Positions 36,358 through 46,275 of a stretch of DNA of 64,000 nt are shown one piece after another; position 1 is the first letter of the stretch; each line of letters begins with the position of its first letter. A program made the translations under genes and the position numbers. The notes under the pieces are model-generated. The model saw only the letters and a list, made by a program, of their open reading frames with translations. It ran no database searches and was not told the origin of the DNA. Source of the stretch: Dehalococcoidia bacterium (lineage in GTDB: Bacteria; Chloroflexota; Dehalococcoidia; Tepidiformales; Tepidiformaceae). Location: assembly GCA_022824925.1 (NCBI GenBank), contig JAJDYW010000004.1:50988-114987 (forward strand), given 5' to 3'.

Positions 36358-37434
36358 TTGCAGGCGGCCCGACTCGCGACGCTGCGCGGCTATCGCCAGA
36401 TGGGTATCAGCGCCCGGCTGGCGATCGGGGCCGTGGTGCTGCTGGCGCTCGTGCTCGTGGTCGGGCTGGTCTCGCTGAGCCTCGGGCCGGTCGACATCTC
36501 CCTCCGCCACGTTGCCTGGATCATCCTGTCGGGGGTCGGCTTCGAGACGCCCGAGTTCGGGCGGACGGAGCAGCTCGTGATCGAGCAAATCCGCCTGCCG
36601 CGGATCATCGTGGGCGCATCAGTGGGGGCGGCGCTGGGGGTGGCTGGGGCAACGATGCAGGGCCTGTTCCGTAACCCGATGGCGGACCCGGGCATCATCG
36701 GCGTTTCGGCGGGCGGGGCGCTGGGGGCGGTGGTCGCGATCGCGGCGGGGCTCTCCGCGCTGTTCTTCCTGGCGCTGCCCCTCTTCGCCTTCGCAGGGGC
36801 GATCGCGGCTGCGTTCCTCGTCTACGGCATCGCCGTCGTCGGGGGGCATTTCTCGATGGCGACCCTGCTGCTCGCGGGCGTCGCCGTGAATGCGTTCCTG
36901 GGGGCGATCGTCTCGGCGATCATCATCTTCCTGCCCGACAACGAGCTCCTGCGCGAGGTGCTGTTCTGGCTGGCGGGAGGGCTGGACGCGCGCGCCTGGG
37001 AACACGTGCGCATCGCGACGCCCCTGATCGCGGGAAGCACGGCCCTGCTCATGCTGCTCTCGCGCGACCTGAACCTGCTCATGCTCGGCGACGACGAGGC
37101 GCGCTCGATGGGCGTGCGCGTGGGCGTCACGCGCGTTGTCCTGCTGGCGGTGTCGGCGCTGGCCACGGGGGCGGCCGTCGCGGTAAGCGGGACGATCGCC
37201 TTCGTGGGGCTGGTGACGCCGCACGTCCTGCGGCTGGCGCTGGGGCCCGACAACCGCGTGCTCATCCCCATGAGCGCGCTCGGCGGGGCCGTGTTCGTGA
37301 TGGTCGCGGACACGGTCGCGCGGCTGGTGATCGAGCCCGCGGAGATGCGGGTCGGAATCCTCACGGCGTTCGTTGGGGCGCCGTTCTTCATCGCCCTGCT
37401 CATCAAGAACAAGCGGCAGGTGTACTCGCTGTGA
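36358..37434 (+). CDS. btuC: Corrinoid ABC transporter permease
   Basis: 358 residues, FecCD/BtuC family with about ten membrane helices. QIRLPRIIVGASVGAALGVAGATMQ, NPMADPGIIGVSAGGALGA and GTIAFVGLVTPHVLRL are family signatures. It is the channel for vitamin B12-type corrinoids, as judged by the riboswitch and neighbours. It starts at TTG 36358, supported by GGAGG; an ATG at 36400 lacks a good ribosome binding site. Confidence 0.92.
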   Translation: MQAARLATLRGYRQMGISARLAIGAVVLLALVLVVGLVSLSLGPVDISLRHVAWIILSGVGFETPEFGRTEQLVIEQIRLPRIIVGASVGAALGVAGATMQGLFRNPMADPGIIGVSAGGALGAVVAIAAGLSALFFLALPLFAFAGAIAAAFLVYGIAVVGGHFSMATLLLAGVAVNAFLGAIVSAIIIFLPDNELLREVLFWLAGGLDARAWEHVRIATPLIAGSTALLMLLSRDLNLLMLGDDEARSMGVRVGVTRVVLLAVSALATGAAVAVSGTIAFVGLVTPHVLRLALGPDNRVLIPMSALGGAVFVMVADTVARLVIEPAEMRVGILTAFVGAPFFIALLIKNKRQVYSL

Positions 37435-37454
37435 GCCTGCCGAAAGGAACAAGC

Positions 37455-38669
37455 ATGACCCTCAAGCCATTGCGCCTCTTCACTCTGCCCGTGGTCTTCC
37501 TCGCGCTGGGGCTGGTAATCGCCGCCTGCTCGGACGACGAGGAGGCGCCCCAACCGCCGCCGGTGGCCACCACGGCCGCGGCGACACCCGCGGCCACGGC
37601 GGAGCCGACGGAGGCGGCCACCCAAGCACCGACCGCGGCGCCGACGGAGGCCGCGGCGGCAACACCCGAGACGACACCAGAGCCGACCCCGGTGGCGACG
37701 CCGGAGCCAACTCCGGAACCAACACCCGTGGCGCGCTCCCTCGAGGGCGTGCGCGGAATAGTCGACCACACGAACACGGGGTGGCCGCGCGAGGTGGAGG
37801 GGCTGAACGGAGTCGTCAGCATCCCGGCGAAGCCGCTGCGCATCATCACGGCCTCGGTGGGGCACGACGAGATGACGCTGGCGATCGTGCCGAACGAGCG
37901 CCTCGTGGCGGTGGGGGGCGCGACCAAGAACGAGACGTACTCGAACGTCGCCCACCTCGTCCAGGAGAAGGCGGACATCTCCCGTGACCCGGAGGTGATC
38001 ATCGCGCAGTCCCCCGACATCGTCGTCACGAGCCCGTTCTTCCCGATCGAGGTCATCGAAGCACTGCAGCGGGCGGGCATCCCCGTCATCCAGACGGAGC
38101 TCGAGCAGAGCCCTGAGTCCCGCATCAACGCGATCCTCCTGATGGGCTACATCTACGGCGAGGAGGAGCGCGCCTGGGAGTTCGCGGACGAGGTGCAGGC
38201 GCGCTACGACGCCCTCGTGAGCGTGACCAGCGTGAAGGATCCGAAACCGCGCGTGCTCGCCTTGACGCAGTACTCGGACACCCTCTGGGTGGCGGGCGGC
38301 GGCGCCACCGAGGGCGGCGTCATCACGGCCGCGGGCGGTCTGAACGCGGCCGAGGACGCCGGCGTGACCGGGAACCAGACGACGAGCCTCGAGGGGGTGA
38401 TCGCGATGGCGCCCGACATCATCATCATTCCCCAGCCGGTGGCCTTCGGCGCGGAGGAGTTCCGGCAGAGCCTCTTCGAGCACGAGGCCCTGGCCGAGCT
38501 TCCGGCCATCAAGAATGGCGCGGTCTTCGTCGTGGAGAGCAAGCACTTCACGACGCTGTCGTACTGGAACATCCTCGGGGCGGAGGAGCTGGCGCGCATG
38601 CTGTGGCCGGACGACTTCCCCGACGCGCCCGCAGAGAGCTTCAGCCTGGCGGAGGAGGTGACACCATGA
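37455..38669 (+). CDS. btuF: Corrinoid-binding lipoprotein of the ABC transporter
   Basis: 404 residues. Signal peptide with lipobox LVIAACS, then about 70 residues of low-complexity Ala/Thr/Pro/Glu linker (TPEPTPVATPEPTPEPTP), then the periplasmic-binding fold: RIITASVGHDEMTLAI, SPDIVVTSPFFPIEVIEAL, LEGVIAMAPDIIII. It captures corrinoid outside the cell. The ATG at 37455 follows AAAGGAAC; a GTG at 37431 overlapping btuC is an alternative. Confidence 0.88.
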   Translation: MTLKPLRLFTLPVVFLALGLVIAACSDDEEAPQPPPVATTAAATPAATAEPTEAATQAPTAAPTEAAAATPETTPEPTPVATPEPTPEPTPVARSLEGVRGIVDHTNTGWPREVEGLNGVVSIPAKPLRIITASVGHDEMTLAIVPNERLVAVGGATKNETYSNVAHLVQEKADISRDPEVIIAQSPDIVVTSPFFPIEVIEALQRAGIPVIQTELEQSPESRINAILLMGYIYGEEERAWEFADEVQARYDALVSVTSVKDPKPRVLALTQYSDTLWVAGGGATEGGVITAAGGLNAAEDAGVTGNQTTSLEGVIAMAPDIIIIPQPVAFGAEEFRQSLFEHEALAELPAIKNGAVFVVESKHFTTLSYWNILGAEELARMLWPDDFPDAPAESFSLAEEVTP

Positions 38670-39520
38670 CCATGAACGGCAACACCCCGACGGCGGTCGA
38701 TGCGCGAGCGGTGTCATTCTCGGTGGAGGCGAAGACGCTGCTCGACGGGGTCGACGTGCGCGCCGGGCGGGGGCACTTCGTCGGGCTCATCGGCCCGAAC
38801 GGGGCGGGCAAGTCGACGTTGCTGCGGACCCTCTCGGGGATCCTCCGGCACCAGGAGGGGGCGGTTTCGCTGGAGGGGCGGGACCTCGAGTCGCTGCCGG
38901 CGCGGGACGTCGCCGCAATCCTCGCGCTGGTGCCCCAGCTCGCTCCCTACACGCAGGGCTTCACGGCGTTCGAGCTCGTCCTGATGGGCCGCTACCCGCA
39001 CCTTGGGCGGTTCCAGGTGGAGAGCCAGACCGACGATCGCATCGCGCGCGAGGCGATGCGCCTCACCGAGACGGAGGACTTCGGACCGCGGACGCTGGAA
39101 ACCCTCTCGGGGGGCGAACGCCAACGGGTGTTCCTGGCGCGGGCGCTGGCGCAGCAGCCGCGCATCCTGCTGCTGGACGAGCCCACCTCGAACCTCGACA
39201 TCCTCCACCAGCTCACGATCCTGGGGCTGGTGCGACGGCTGGTGGACGGTGGACTGACGGCGATCGCGGCCATCCACGACCTGAACCTGGCGGCTCGCTA
39301 CTGCGACCATCTCGTCGTGCTGAGCGAGGGGCGGGTGGTGACGGAGGGGTCGCCGGAGGAGGTGCTCCAGCCGGAGACGATCGAGGCAGCCTTCGGCGTG
39401 CGGTCGGCGGTCTACCGGGAACCCGTCACGGGCGCACTTGCGATCAGCCTGATCGAGCCGGCGGAGGAGCCCGTCGCGGCAACGAACGGGAACGGCGTGA
39501 CCAGTGCCGCCGGACGCTGA
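38666..39520 (+). CDS. btuD: Corrinoid ABC transporter ATPase
   Basis: 284 residues. Walker [13 protein letters not shown]-loop [11 protein letters not shown], signature [15 protein letters not shown], Walker [13 protein letters not shown] and the switch His in [11 protein letters not shown] are all intact. A short disordered tail closes it. The ATG overlaps the btuF stop, and GGAGGAGG precedes it. Confidence 0.93.
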   Translation: MTMNGNTPTAVDARAVSFSVEAKTLLDGVDVRAGRGHFVGLIGPNGAGKSTLLRTLSGILRHQEGAVSLEGRDLESLPARDVAAILALVPQLAPYTQGFTAFELVLMGRYPHLGRFQVESQTDDRIAREAMRLTETEDFGPRTLETLSGGERQRVFLARALAQQPRILLLDEPTSNLDILHQLTILGLVRRLVDGGLTAIAAIHDLNLAARYCDHLVVLSEGRVVTEGSPEEVLQPETIEAAFGVRSAVYREPVTGALAISLIEPAEEPVAATNGNGVTSAAGR

Positions 39521-40094
39521 CTCCCCCGAAGAGCCAGCGAGGGAGGGGCCCTCCGATGTTGGGCAGCGGCGGGTGCGGCACGGCCTCGTCGTCGTCAACA
39601 CGGGCGAGGGGAAAGGGAAGACGACGGCGGCGCTGGGGGTCCTGTTCCGGGCGTGGGGGCGCGACTTCCGCGTGCGCATGTTCCAGTTCATCAAGCATTC
39701 GACTGCGAACTTCGGAGAGCACCGGGCGGCGAAGCAGCTTGGTATCCGCATCGAGGCGATGGGCGACGGCTTCACCTGGCTCTCGAAGGACATGGACCAG
39801 ACGACGGCGCTCGCGGTCGCCCAGTGGGAGCGTTGCAGGGACGCGATCCTCGCTGGCGGGGAGGACATCATCATCCTCGACGAGTTCACCTACGCCCTGC
39901 ACTACGGCTGGGTGCCGGTCGAGGAGGTGCTCGACACACTACGGCGGCGGCCGGAGGGTATGCACGTCGTCATCACCGGTCGGCATGCGCCGGAGGAGCT
40001 GGTCGCGTTCGCAGACCTGGTGACGGAGATGCGGATGGTGAAGCACCCCTACCAGGAGCAGGGCATCCGCGCGCAGCCGGGGCTCGAATACTAG
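39504..40094 (+). CDS. cobO: Cob(I)alamin adenosyltransferase, CobO/BtuR type
   Basis: 196 residues. P-loop [19 protein letters not shown], then [15 protein letters not shown] and [19 protein letters not shown], standard for CobO. It adds the adenosyl group to the corrinoid cobalt. The GTG start overlaps btuD by 17 bp. About 25 N-terminal residues are poorly conserved. Confidence 0.95.
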   Translation: MPPDADSPEEPAREGPSDVGQRRVRHGLVVVNTGEGKGKTTAALGVLFRAWGRDFRVRMFQFIKHSTANFGEHRAAKQLGIRIEAMGDGFTWLSKDMDQTTALAVAQWERCRDAILAGGEDIIILDEFTYALHYGWVPVEEVLDTLRRRPEGMHVVITGRHAPEELVAFADLVTEMRMVKHPYQEQGIRAQPGLEY

Positions 40095-40096
40095 GT

Positions 40097-41164
40097 ATGT
40101 CCCTCGACGACGTGGTGGCGAACATCGCGCCCGCGGACGCGGCGGCGCGGGAGGCAGCGCGGCGGAGGCAGGAGCGCCTGACGAAGCCGCCGGGGAGCCT
40201 TGGGCGGCTGGAGGAGCTGTCGCTACAGGTGGCGGCCATCCAGGCGGCGGAGCGCCCGGTGGTGCGGGGGAAGGCGGTCGTCGTGGCGGCGGGGGACCAC
40301 GGGGTGGTGGCGCAGGGGGTTACGGGCTACCCGCAGGAGGTGACGGCGCAGATGGTGCTGAACTTCCTCGCAGGGGGCGCGGCCGTAAGCGTGATGGCGC
40401 GGCAGGCGGGCGTGCGGCTGCTGATCGTCGATGCGGGGGTGGCGACGCCGCTGCCGGGGCATCCCGACCTGCGGGTCGTGGGGGTGGGGCGCGGCACCGC
40501 CGACATGACGCAGGGCCCGGCGATGTCGCGGGAGCAGGCGGAGGCGTGCGTGCTGGCGGGCGTGGCCCTGGCGCGGGAGGCGGCAGCGGCGGGCGCGGAC
40601 CTGATCGGCACGGGCGACATGGGCATCGGGAACACGACCGCATCCAGCGCCATCACGGCGGCGCTGACAGGACGTTCCGCGCGCGAGACGACCGGGCGGG
40701 GAACAGGCCGCAGCGACGACGAGCTGTCGCGCAAGGTGGAGGTGGTCGAACGCGCGCTGGCGGCGAACCAGCCGGACCCGTCGGACGGCCTCGACGTGCT
40801 GGCGAAGGTGGGCGGGTTCGAGATCGGGGTGCTGGCGGGGGTGGCGCTGGGTGGGGCGGCGGCGCGGCGGGTAGTCGTGCTGGACGGGTTCATCTCGGGG
40901 GCGGCGGCGCTGGTCGCCCACCGCCTCTGCCCGGCGGTCGGCGACTACCTCGTGGCCTCGCACCTCTCGGCGGAGGCGGGGCACCGGGCCGTGCTGGCGC
41001 ACCTGGGGCTGCGGCCGCTGCTGGACCTCGGGATGCGGCTGGGGGAGGGGACGGGGGCGGTGCTGGCGATGGGACTGGTCGAGGCGGCGGCCGCGTGCCT
41101 GCGCGAGATGGCGACGTTCGACGAGGCAGGCGTCTCCGGGTCGACCGACGAGCCCCCACCGTGA
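40097..41164 (+). CDS. cobT: Nicotinate-nucleotide:dimethylbenzimidazole phosphoribosyltransferase
   Basis: 355 residues. TKPPGSLGRLEELS, VAAGDHGVVAQGVTGYPQEVTAQM, GTGDMGIGNTT and GMRLGEGTGAVLAM, the last with the catalytic Glu, are CobT signatures. It activates the lower ligand base. It starts 2 nt after cobO. Confidence 0.96.
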   Translation: MSLDDVVANIAPADAAAREAARRRQERLTKPPGSLGRLEELSLQVAAIQAAERPVVRGKAVVVAAGDHGVVAQGVTGYPQEVTAQMVLNFLAGGAAVSVMARQAGVRLLIVDAGVATPLPGHPDLRVVGVGRGTADMTQGPAMSREQAEACVLAGVALAREAAAAGADLIGTGDMGIGNTTASSAITAALTGRSARETTGRGTGRSDDELSRKVEVVERALAANQPDPSDGLDVLAKVGGFEIGVLAGVALGGAAARRVVVLDGFISGAAALVAHRLCPAVGDYLVASHLSAEAGHRAVLAHLGLRPLLDLGMRLGEGTGAVLAMGLVEAAAACLREMATFDEAGVSGSTDEPPP

Positions 41165-41922
41165 CAGGCCTGCGGACGGCCATCGGGTTCCTCACCATCC
41201 TGCCGGTCGCACCGGCGGGGCAGGCGGGGATGGCGCCGGCGCGGGCGTGGTTTCCGCTGGTGGGGCTGGGGCTGGGCGCGATCCTCCTGGGACTCGACAC
41301 CATCGCGCGGGAGGCGCTCCCGGCGCTTGTCGTGGGGGCGATCCTCGTTGCGGCGCTGCTCGTGCTGACGCGGGCGATCCACACGGAAGGCTTCCTCGAC
41401 TGCTGCGACGGGCTCTTCGGGGCCTTCGAGCGCGAGGAGCGGCTGCGCATCCTGCGGGACCCGCACGTGGGCGCGTTCGCGGTGATCGGCGGAGCGGCGC
41501 TGCTGCTGCTGAAGTGGAGCGCGCTCGCGGGACTCCCCGACGGCGCGCGCACGGGACTGCTGTTGGCCTTCCCGACGCTCTCGCGGTTCGGGATGGTCGC
41601 GGCGATGGCGCTCTTTCCCTACGCCCGTGCGCAGGGGATGGGCACGGCGTTCCAGGACGGGCGGCACCCGTGGCAGGTGGCGGTGGCGTTCGCGATCGCC
41701 GCGGCTGTGGCCGTCCTCTTCCTCGGGGGCGGCGGTGCAATCCTGCTGGGGGTGGCGATCGCCGTCGCGCTGGGGCTGGGGCGGTGGGTGACGGGGTTGC
41801 TCGGGGGGATGACGGGCGACGCCTACGGAGCGGTGAACGAGGTGGGGGAGGTCGTGGTGCTGGTGCTGGGCATCGCCCTGTTCGCGGCCATTCCCCGCGT
41901 GTTCGGGGCGCCGCTCTGGTAG
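41161..41922 (+). CDS. cobS: Adenosylcobinamide-GDP ribazoletransferase
   Basis: 253 residues, integral membrane. HTEGFLDCCDGLFGAFEREERLRILRDPHVGAFAV is the catalytic signature of CobS, and MTGDAYGAVNEVGE closes the domain. It joins the nucleotide loop to the corrin ring. GTG start overlapping the cobT stop (GTGA). Confidence 0.94.
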   Translation: MTGLRTAIGFLTILPVAPAGQAGMAPARAWFPLVGLGLGAILLGLDTIAREALPALVVGAILVAALLVLTRAIHTEGFLDCCDGLFGAFEREERLRILRDPHVGAFAVIGGAALLLLKWSALAGLPDGARTGLLLAFPTLSRFGMVAAMALFPYARAQGMGTAFQDGRHPWQVAVAFAIAAAVAVLFLGGGGAILLGVAIAVALGLGRWVTGLLGGMTGDAYGAVNEVGEVVVLVLGIALFAAIPRVFGAPLW

Positions 41923-41945
41923 ACAGGGCGTACAGGAAGGGGCGG

Positions 41946-42518
41946 ATGAGCAAGCGACTGACCCTGGTCCTGGGGGGCGCGCGGGCGGGGAAGAGCACCT
42001 ACGCGCAGCGGCTGGCCGAGGATGGCGGCCGTGTCCTCTTCGTGGCGACGGCGGTGGCCGGGGACGCCGACATGGAGGCGCGCATCCGGGCGCACCGCGA
42101 GAGCCGTCCGGCCGACTGGGACACGATGGAGGAGCCGCTCGCACTCACGGGGGCGCTGGCGGCAGGCGCAGACGGCTACGACACCGTCCTGCTGGATTGC
42201 CTCACGCTGTGGGTCAGCAACCTGCTGCTACGGGGCGCGGAGGACGAACCGGTGGCCCTCGACATCCCGGCGGAGGTGGGGCGGCTGCTGGAGACGTACG
42301 AACGAGGGGCGGCCTCGTGGATCGTGGTCAGCAACGAGGTGGGGCTCGGGGTGGTGCCGCCGACGGACCTGGGCCGGCGTTACCGGGACGAGCTGGGGCG
42401 GGCGAACCAGATCGTGGCGGCGGCGGCGGACGACGTGTTCTTCCTGGCGGCGGGCCTGCCACTCACGCTCAAGGGGGGCGAGGGGCCGGGAAGCGCGCTC
42501 AGCGATCGAGCCCCATGA
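41946..42518 (+). CDS. cobU: Adenosylcobinamide kinase/GTP:adenosylcobinamide-phosphate guanylyltransferase
   Basis: 190 residues. P-loop LVLGGARAGKSTYA, the HRESRPADWDTMEEP region carrying the guanylylated His, LLDCLTLWVSNLL and VVSNEVGLGVVP are typical of CobU. AGGAAGGGG precedes the ATG. The 3' end overlaps the convergent cobQ by 20 bp. Confidence 0.95.
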   Translation: MSKRLTLVLGGARAGKSTYAQRLAEDGGRVLFVATAVAGDADMEARIRAHRESRPADWDTMEEPLALTGALAAGADGYDTVLLDCLTLWVSNLLLRGAEDEPVALDIPAEVGRLLETYERGAASWIVVSNEVGLGVVPPTDLGRRYRDELGRANQIVAAAADDVFFLAAGLPLTLKGGEGPGSALSDRAP

Positions 42519-44025
42519 CGCGGTAGACGAGCTCCATATCGAGGTGCCCGCGCACGAATTCGGCGAGCCTGTCGTACTCGGCGTCGGGATCGATGTCGTC
42601 GGCCGGGGGCGGGAGGGAGCGGCCCTTGCGGTTCGCGACGTGCGCGAGGATGCCCCGACGCACCTCGCGGTTGTGAAAGAGGCCGTGGAGGTAGGTGCCG
42701 AGCGTGAGTCCTTCGTCATCGAGGGCGCCGTCGGGCGTGTCGACGGGGCGGCCGGAGCGTGACTCGATACGGAAGGGGCCCGGCGCCTCCTCCGGGGAGA
42801 CGCCCATGTGGATCTCGTAGGCCTCGAGTTCGGCGCCCGCGCAGCCGGCGAGGAGTCCGCGCGCCTCGGCGACGCGGCCCGTGGCCTGGTGGGTCACCTT
42901 CTCGCGGAGGAAGGTGGTGGAGGTGGGGAGCAGGCCAAGGCCCTCGGTGAGGGGCCGGCGGGACTCCACACCGTCCGGGTCGCGCAACTCCCGTCCGAGC
43001 ATCTGGAAGCCGGCGCAGATGCCGACCACCGGCGTTCCCGCTTCGCGCGCGCCCACGATGCGCTCGGCGAGGCCGCGTTCGCGCAGCCACTCGAGGTCGT
43101 CGACGGTGGTCTTGCTGCCGGGGACGACGACGAGGTCGGGGTCGCCGAATTCGCCGGCGCCGGTGACGTAGCGGAGGCGGACGCCGGGTTCGTGGCGCAG
43201 GGGGTCGAAGTCGTCGAAGTTGGCGATGTGGGGGAGCCGCATAACGGCAACATCGACGATGGTCTCGGCATCGCTGCGCCGGCCGGAGTCGAGGCCCAGG
43301 GAGTCCTCCTCGGGCACGTGGATGTCGAAGAACCAGGGAATGACGCCGGCAACGGGCACGCCCGTGCGTTCCTCAAGGAAGTCGAGGCCGGAGGTGAGCA
43401 GGGAGGGGTCGCCGCGGAACTTGTTGATGACGTGGCCCTTCACCAAATCCTGCTCCTCGGGATCGAGGAGGACCATCGTGCCGACGAGCTGGGCGAAGAC
43501 GCCGCCCCGGTCGATGTCAGCGACGAGGAGGACGGGCGCCTGCGCGTACCGGGCCACGCGCATGTTGACGATGTCGGAGTCCTTCAGGTTGATCTCGGCA
43601 GGGCTGCCGGCGCCCTCGATCACAACCACGTCGAACTCCGCGCGCAGGGCATCCAGGGCGGCAGTCACGTCCTGCCAGATGGCCGGCTTCATGCCGTGGT
43701 ACTCGCGGGCGGAGCGGACGGCCCGGGGCCGACCCATGACGACCACCTGCGAGCGGGCCTCGGCCTCGGGCTTCAGGAGGACGGGGTTCATCTCAACTCT
43801 CGGCTGGACCAGGGCGGCCGCCGCCTGGACGGCCTGCGATCGGCCGATCTCGCCACCATCGGGGGTGACGTAGGAGTTGAGGGACATGTTCTGCGCCTTG
43901 AAGGGAGCCACCTGGTAGCCATCGCGGGCGAAGATGCGGCAAAGCGCGGTGGCCACGACCGACTTGCCCGCGTGCGAAGAGGTGCCCTGCACCATGATGA
44001 CCCTTGCAGGCGCCTCGCTAGCCAC
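42499..44025 (-). CDS. cobQ: Cobyric acid synthase
   Basis: 508 residues. The N-terminal dethiobiotin-synthetase-like domain (QGTSSHAGKSVVATALCR, FKAQNMSLNSYVTPDGGEIGR) is followed by a glutamine amidotransferase domain with the nucleophile Cys in VVGICAGFQMLG. It amidates four corrin side chains. Its presence without ring-synthesis genes suggests that incomplete corrinoids are taken up and finished. The GTG start overlaps the cobC stop by 8 bp. Confidence 0.95.
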   Translation of the reverse strand: MASEAPARVIMVQGTSSHAGKSVVATALCRIFARDGYQVAPFKAQNMSLNSYVTPDGGEIGRSQAVQAAAALVQPRVEMNPVLLKPEAEARSQVVVMGRPRAVRSAREYHGMKPAIWQDVTAALDALRAEFDVVVIEGAGSPAEINLKDSDIVNMRVARYAQAPVLLVADIDRGGVFAQLVGTMVLLDPEEQDLVKGHVINKFRGDPSLLTSGLDFLEERTGVPVAGVIPWFFDIHVPEEDSLGLDSGRRSDAETIVDVAVMRLPHIANFDDFDPLRHEPGVRLRYVTGAGEFGDPDLVVVPGSKTTVDDLEWLRERGLAERIVGAREAGTPVVGICAGFQMLGRELRDPDGVESRRPLTEGLGLLPTSTTFLREKVTHQATGRVAEARGLLAGCAGAELEAYEIHMGVSPEEAPGPFRIESRSGRPVDTPDGALDDEGLTLGTYLHGLFHNREVRRGILAHVANRKGRSLPPPADDIDPDAEYDRLAEFVRGHLDMELVYRVMGLDR

Positions 44026-45076
44026 CGGCGAGCACCTCCCGCAGGGCCTCGACGAGCCGCTCGCACTCCTCCGGCCTGCGCACGGCGATGCGGAGGTGCC
44101 CGGGGAGGCCGAACGAGGCGCAGTCGCGGACGGCCATGCCGCGGCGGAGGAGCGCGCCCCGAACGCGGGCGGCGTCGCGCACCCTGACCAGCAGAAAGTT
44201 CGCCTCGGAGGGCAGCACGGCGAGGCCCAGCCCCTCCAGGCCGGACCTGAGGGAGGCCTTCCCCTCGCGAATCACGGCACGGGCGGCAGCGACGTGGTCG
44301 TCATCCCCGAGGGCGGCCAGCCCCGCGGCCTGCGCGATGGCGTTCACGCTCCAGGGGTGCTGCAACCGGCGGGCGCTCTCGATGACCGCCGGCCGGGCAA
44401 CGAGGTAGCCGACCCGAGCACCCGCAAGGGCGTGGGCCTTGGCCATGGAGCGCAGGATTGCGACGTTGCCACGCCCCAGCAGGGGAGACGGATCCCAGGG
44501 GGTGTCGGCGAAGGGCATGTAGGCATCGTCGAGCACGAGCAAGCCTTCGGGCCCGACGGCCTCGCCCAGCTGCTCGACCGCCTCCTGTTCGAGGGCCACG
44601 CCGGTGGGGTTGTTGGGGTTGCAGAGAAAGACGAGATCCGGGCGCAGCTCGGCGGTGGTCCGCACGGCCTCATCGAGGCGCCAGCGGAAGTCGTCCCGCG
44701 CGGCCGCTTCCACCCGGTGGACCTCGGCGCCGGTTGCCACGGCGGCGGCCTCGTACTCGCCAAAGGTCGGGGCGAACACGAGGCATCGGCGGGCCGGCCG
44801 CAGGCGGGAGCGGGCCAGCAGGTGGATGAGCTCGGTGGAGCCGTTCCCGACGAGGAGGCTCTCGACCGTGACCGCGAGCCGGCCGGCAAGAGCCTCGCGC
44901 AGAGCGAGGCAGTCGCGGTCGGGGTAGGACTCGAGGTCGGCGGCGGCCGCTGCCTCCCTGACGCGCGGGGACGTCCCCAGCGGATTGACGTTGGAGCTGA
45001 AGTCGAGCACGTCGCCGGGGCGCAGGCCGAGGGTTCGCAATTCCGCCTGCGGAAGGTCGCCGTGGACGGTCGTCAT
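44018..45076 (-). CDS. cobC: Threonine-phosphate decarboxylase-like PLP enzyme
   Basis: 352 residues, fold-type I, histidinol-phosphate-aminotransferase-like. FSSNVNPLGTSP, NGSTELIHLLA, CNPNNPTGVA and the PLP lysine of SMAKAHALAGARVGY fit CobC/CobD. In the cobalamin context it most likely makes the aminopropanol phosphate linker. A plain histidinol-phosphate aminotransferase is the alternative. Confidence 0.88.
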   Translation of the reverse strand: MTTVHGDLPQAELRTLGLRPGDVLDFSSNVNPLGTSPRVREAAAAADLESYPDRDCLALREALAGRLAVTVESLLVGNGSTELIHLLARSRLRPARRCLVFAPTFGEYEAAAVATGAEVHRVEAAARDDFRWRLDEAVRTTAELRPDLVFLCNPNNPTGVALEQEAVEQLGEAVGPEGLLVLDDAYMPFADTPWDPSPLLGRGNVAILRSMAKAHALAGARVGYLVARPAVIESARRLQHPWSVNAIAQAAGLAALGDDDHVAAARAVIREGKASLRSGLEGLGLAVLPSEANFLLVRVRDAARVRGALLRRGMAVRDCASFGLPGHLRIAVRRPEECERLVEALREVLAGG

Positions 45077-45095
45077 GCCAGGAGCCTCCGTCTTA

Positions 45096-46052
45096 TCAGG
45101 CCACGACCGCATGGCGCGCGGCCAGGATCGCCAGCGCCACGAGCGCGCCGAGGATGGCAGTCCGGTCGGCGAGACCGGCCGCACGGGCGATGTCGCCCGC
45201 GCCCGGGAGGCGCAGACCCGCGCCCAGACGGTAGTGCCCCCGTTTCTCAAGCTTCACGCCGAGGAGGTGGGCGGCCGCGCCCATGGTCCAGCCCGCGTTG
45301 GGGCTGGCCGTGAGGCGGCGATCGGCGAGCATGCCCCACCAGGCGCGCGCGACGGGAAGCCGCATCGTGGCACCGCTCGCGAGCAGGAGAAAGGCGCTGA
45401 GCCGGGCGGGGACCAGGTTCAGCAGATCATCGAGCCTGGCGGATGCCTTGCCGAAGTACTCGTAGGGTCCGCGGTAGCCGAGCATGCTGTCGAGCGTATT
45501 CACTGCGCGGTAGGCTACCGCGCCCGGCACGCCCAGGATCGCGAAGGCGAGCCAGGGCGCGATGAAACTGTCGGTGGTGTTCTCGGCGACGGACTCGATG
45601 GCGGAGGCGGCGACCTCGGGCGAGGTGAGGGAGGTGGGGTCGCGGCTGACGAGGGAGCGGAGGCTGGCGCGCGCGTCGTCGAGGTCGCCGGCGGCCAGCG
45701 CCCGGCGGGTGACGGCCGCCGCCGAGGAGAGGCCGGTCACGGTGAAGGCCGTCCGCAGCAGGACCGCGCCGCCGAGCACATAGGCGACGGGTCCGAGGGC
45801 GGAGAGGCCGGTCATGGCCAGCCACGCGAGGACGGCGGTGGCGCCCACCACGAGCACCACGACCAGGCATCCGTACGCGAACGCGACCGGCGGCGGGCGC
45901 GGGGCGCAGCGTTCCAGGAGTCTGACGGCGCGGCCCACGAGGACCACGGGATGCACGGCAGCGGGTGGTTCGGGCAGGAGGCGGTCGAAGGCGAGGGCAA
46001 GCGCGAGGACGGCCCCGTCCAGCGCAAGGTTCAGCCACCAGTCCGAGAACAT
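45096..46052 (-). CDS. cbiB: Adenosylcobinamide-phosphate synthase
   Basis: 318 residues, membrane protein. The CbiB signatures HPVVLVGRAV, ESVAENTTDSFIAPW, GAVAYRAVNTLDSMLGYR and ASPNAGWTMGAAAHLLGV are complete. It attaches the aminopropanol linker to cobyric acid. It leads the minus-strand cbiB-cobC-cobQ operon, and no second riboswitch was seen upstream. Confidence 0.95.
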   Translation of the reverse strand: MFSDWWLNLALDGAVLALALAFDRLLPEPPAAVHPVVLVGRAVRLLERCAPRPPPVAFAYGCLVVVLVVGATAVLAWLAMTGLSALGPVAYVLGGAVLLRTAFTVTGLSSAAAVTRRALAAGDLDDARASLRSLVSRDPTSLTSPEVAASAIESVAENTTDSFIAPWLAFAILGVPGAVAYRAVNTLDSMLGYRGPYEYFGKASARLDDLLNLVPARLSAFLLLASGATMRLPVARAWWGMLADRRLTASPNAGWTMGAAAHLLGVKLEKRGHYRLGAGLRLPGAGDIARAAGLADRTAILGALVALAILAARHAVVA

Positions 46053-46275
46053 GCGCGCCCATGATGGGATCCCCGAGGTGAACGTGCAGCCAGGGGCGAC
46101 GCAAACCAGGAAAGGGGTTTATGCTTGGGCCAGACCTACCAATCCGGTCGGATCTCTGCGAATAGGCGAGATTTGGGGGGATCTGTGAGCGTGCTGACAA
46201 CTTCGGGCCGAGCCGTTCGGCGCGAGGGTCGTGCGTGGGTTATACTGCATAGCGCATCGATTGTGGGAGCGGCTG

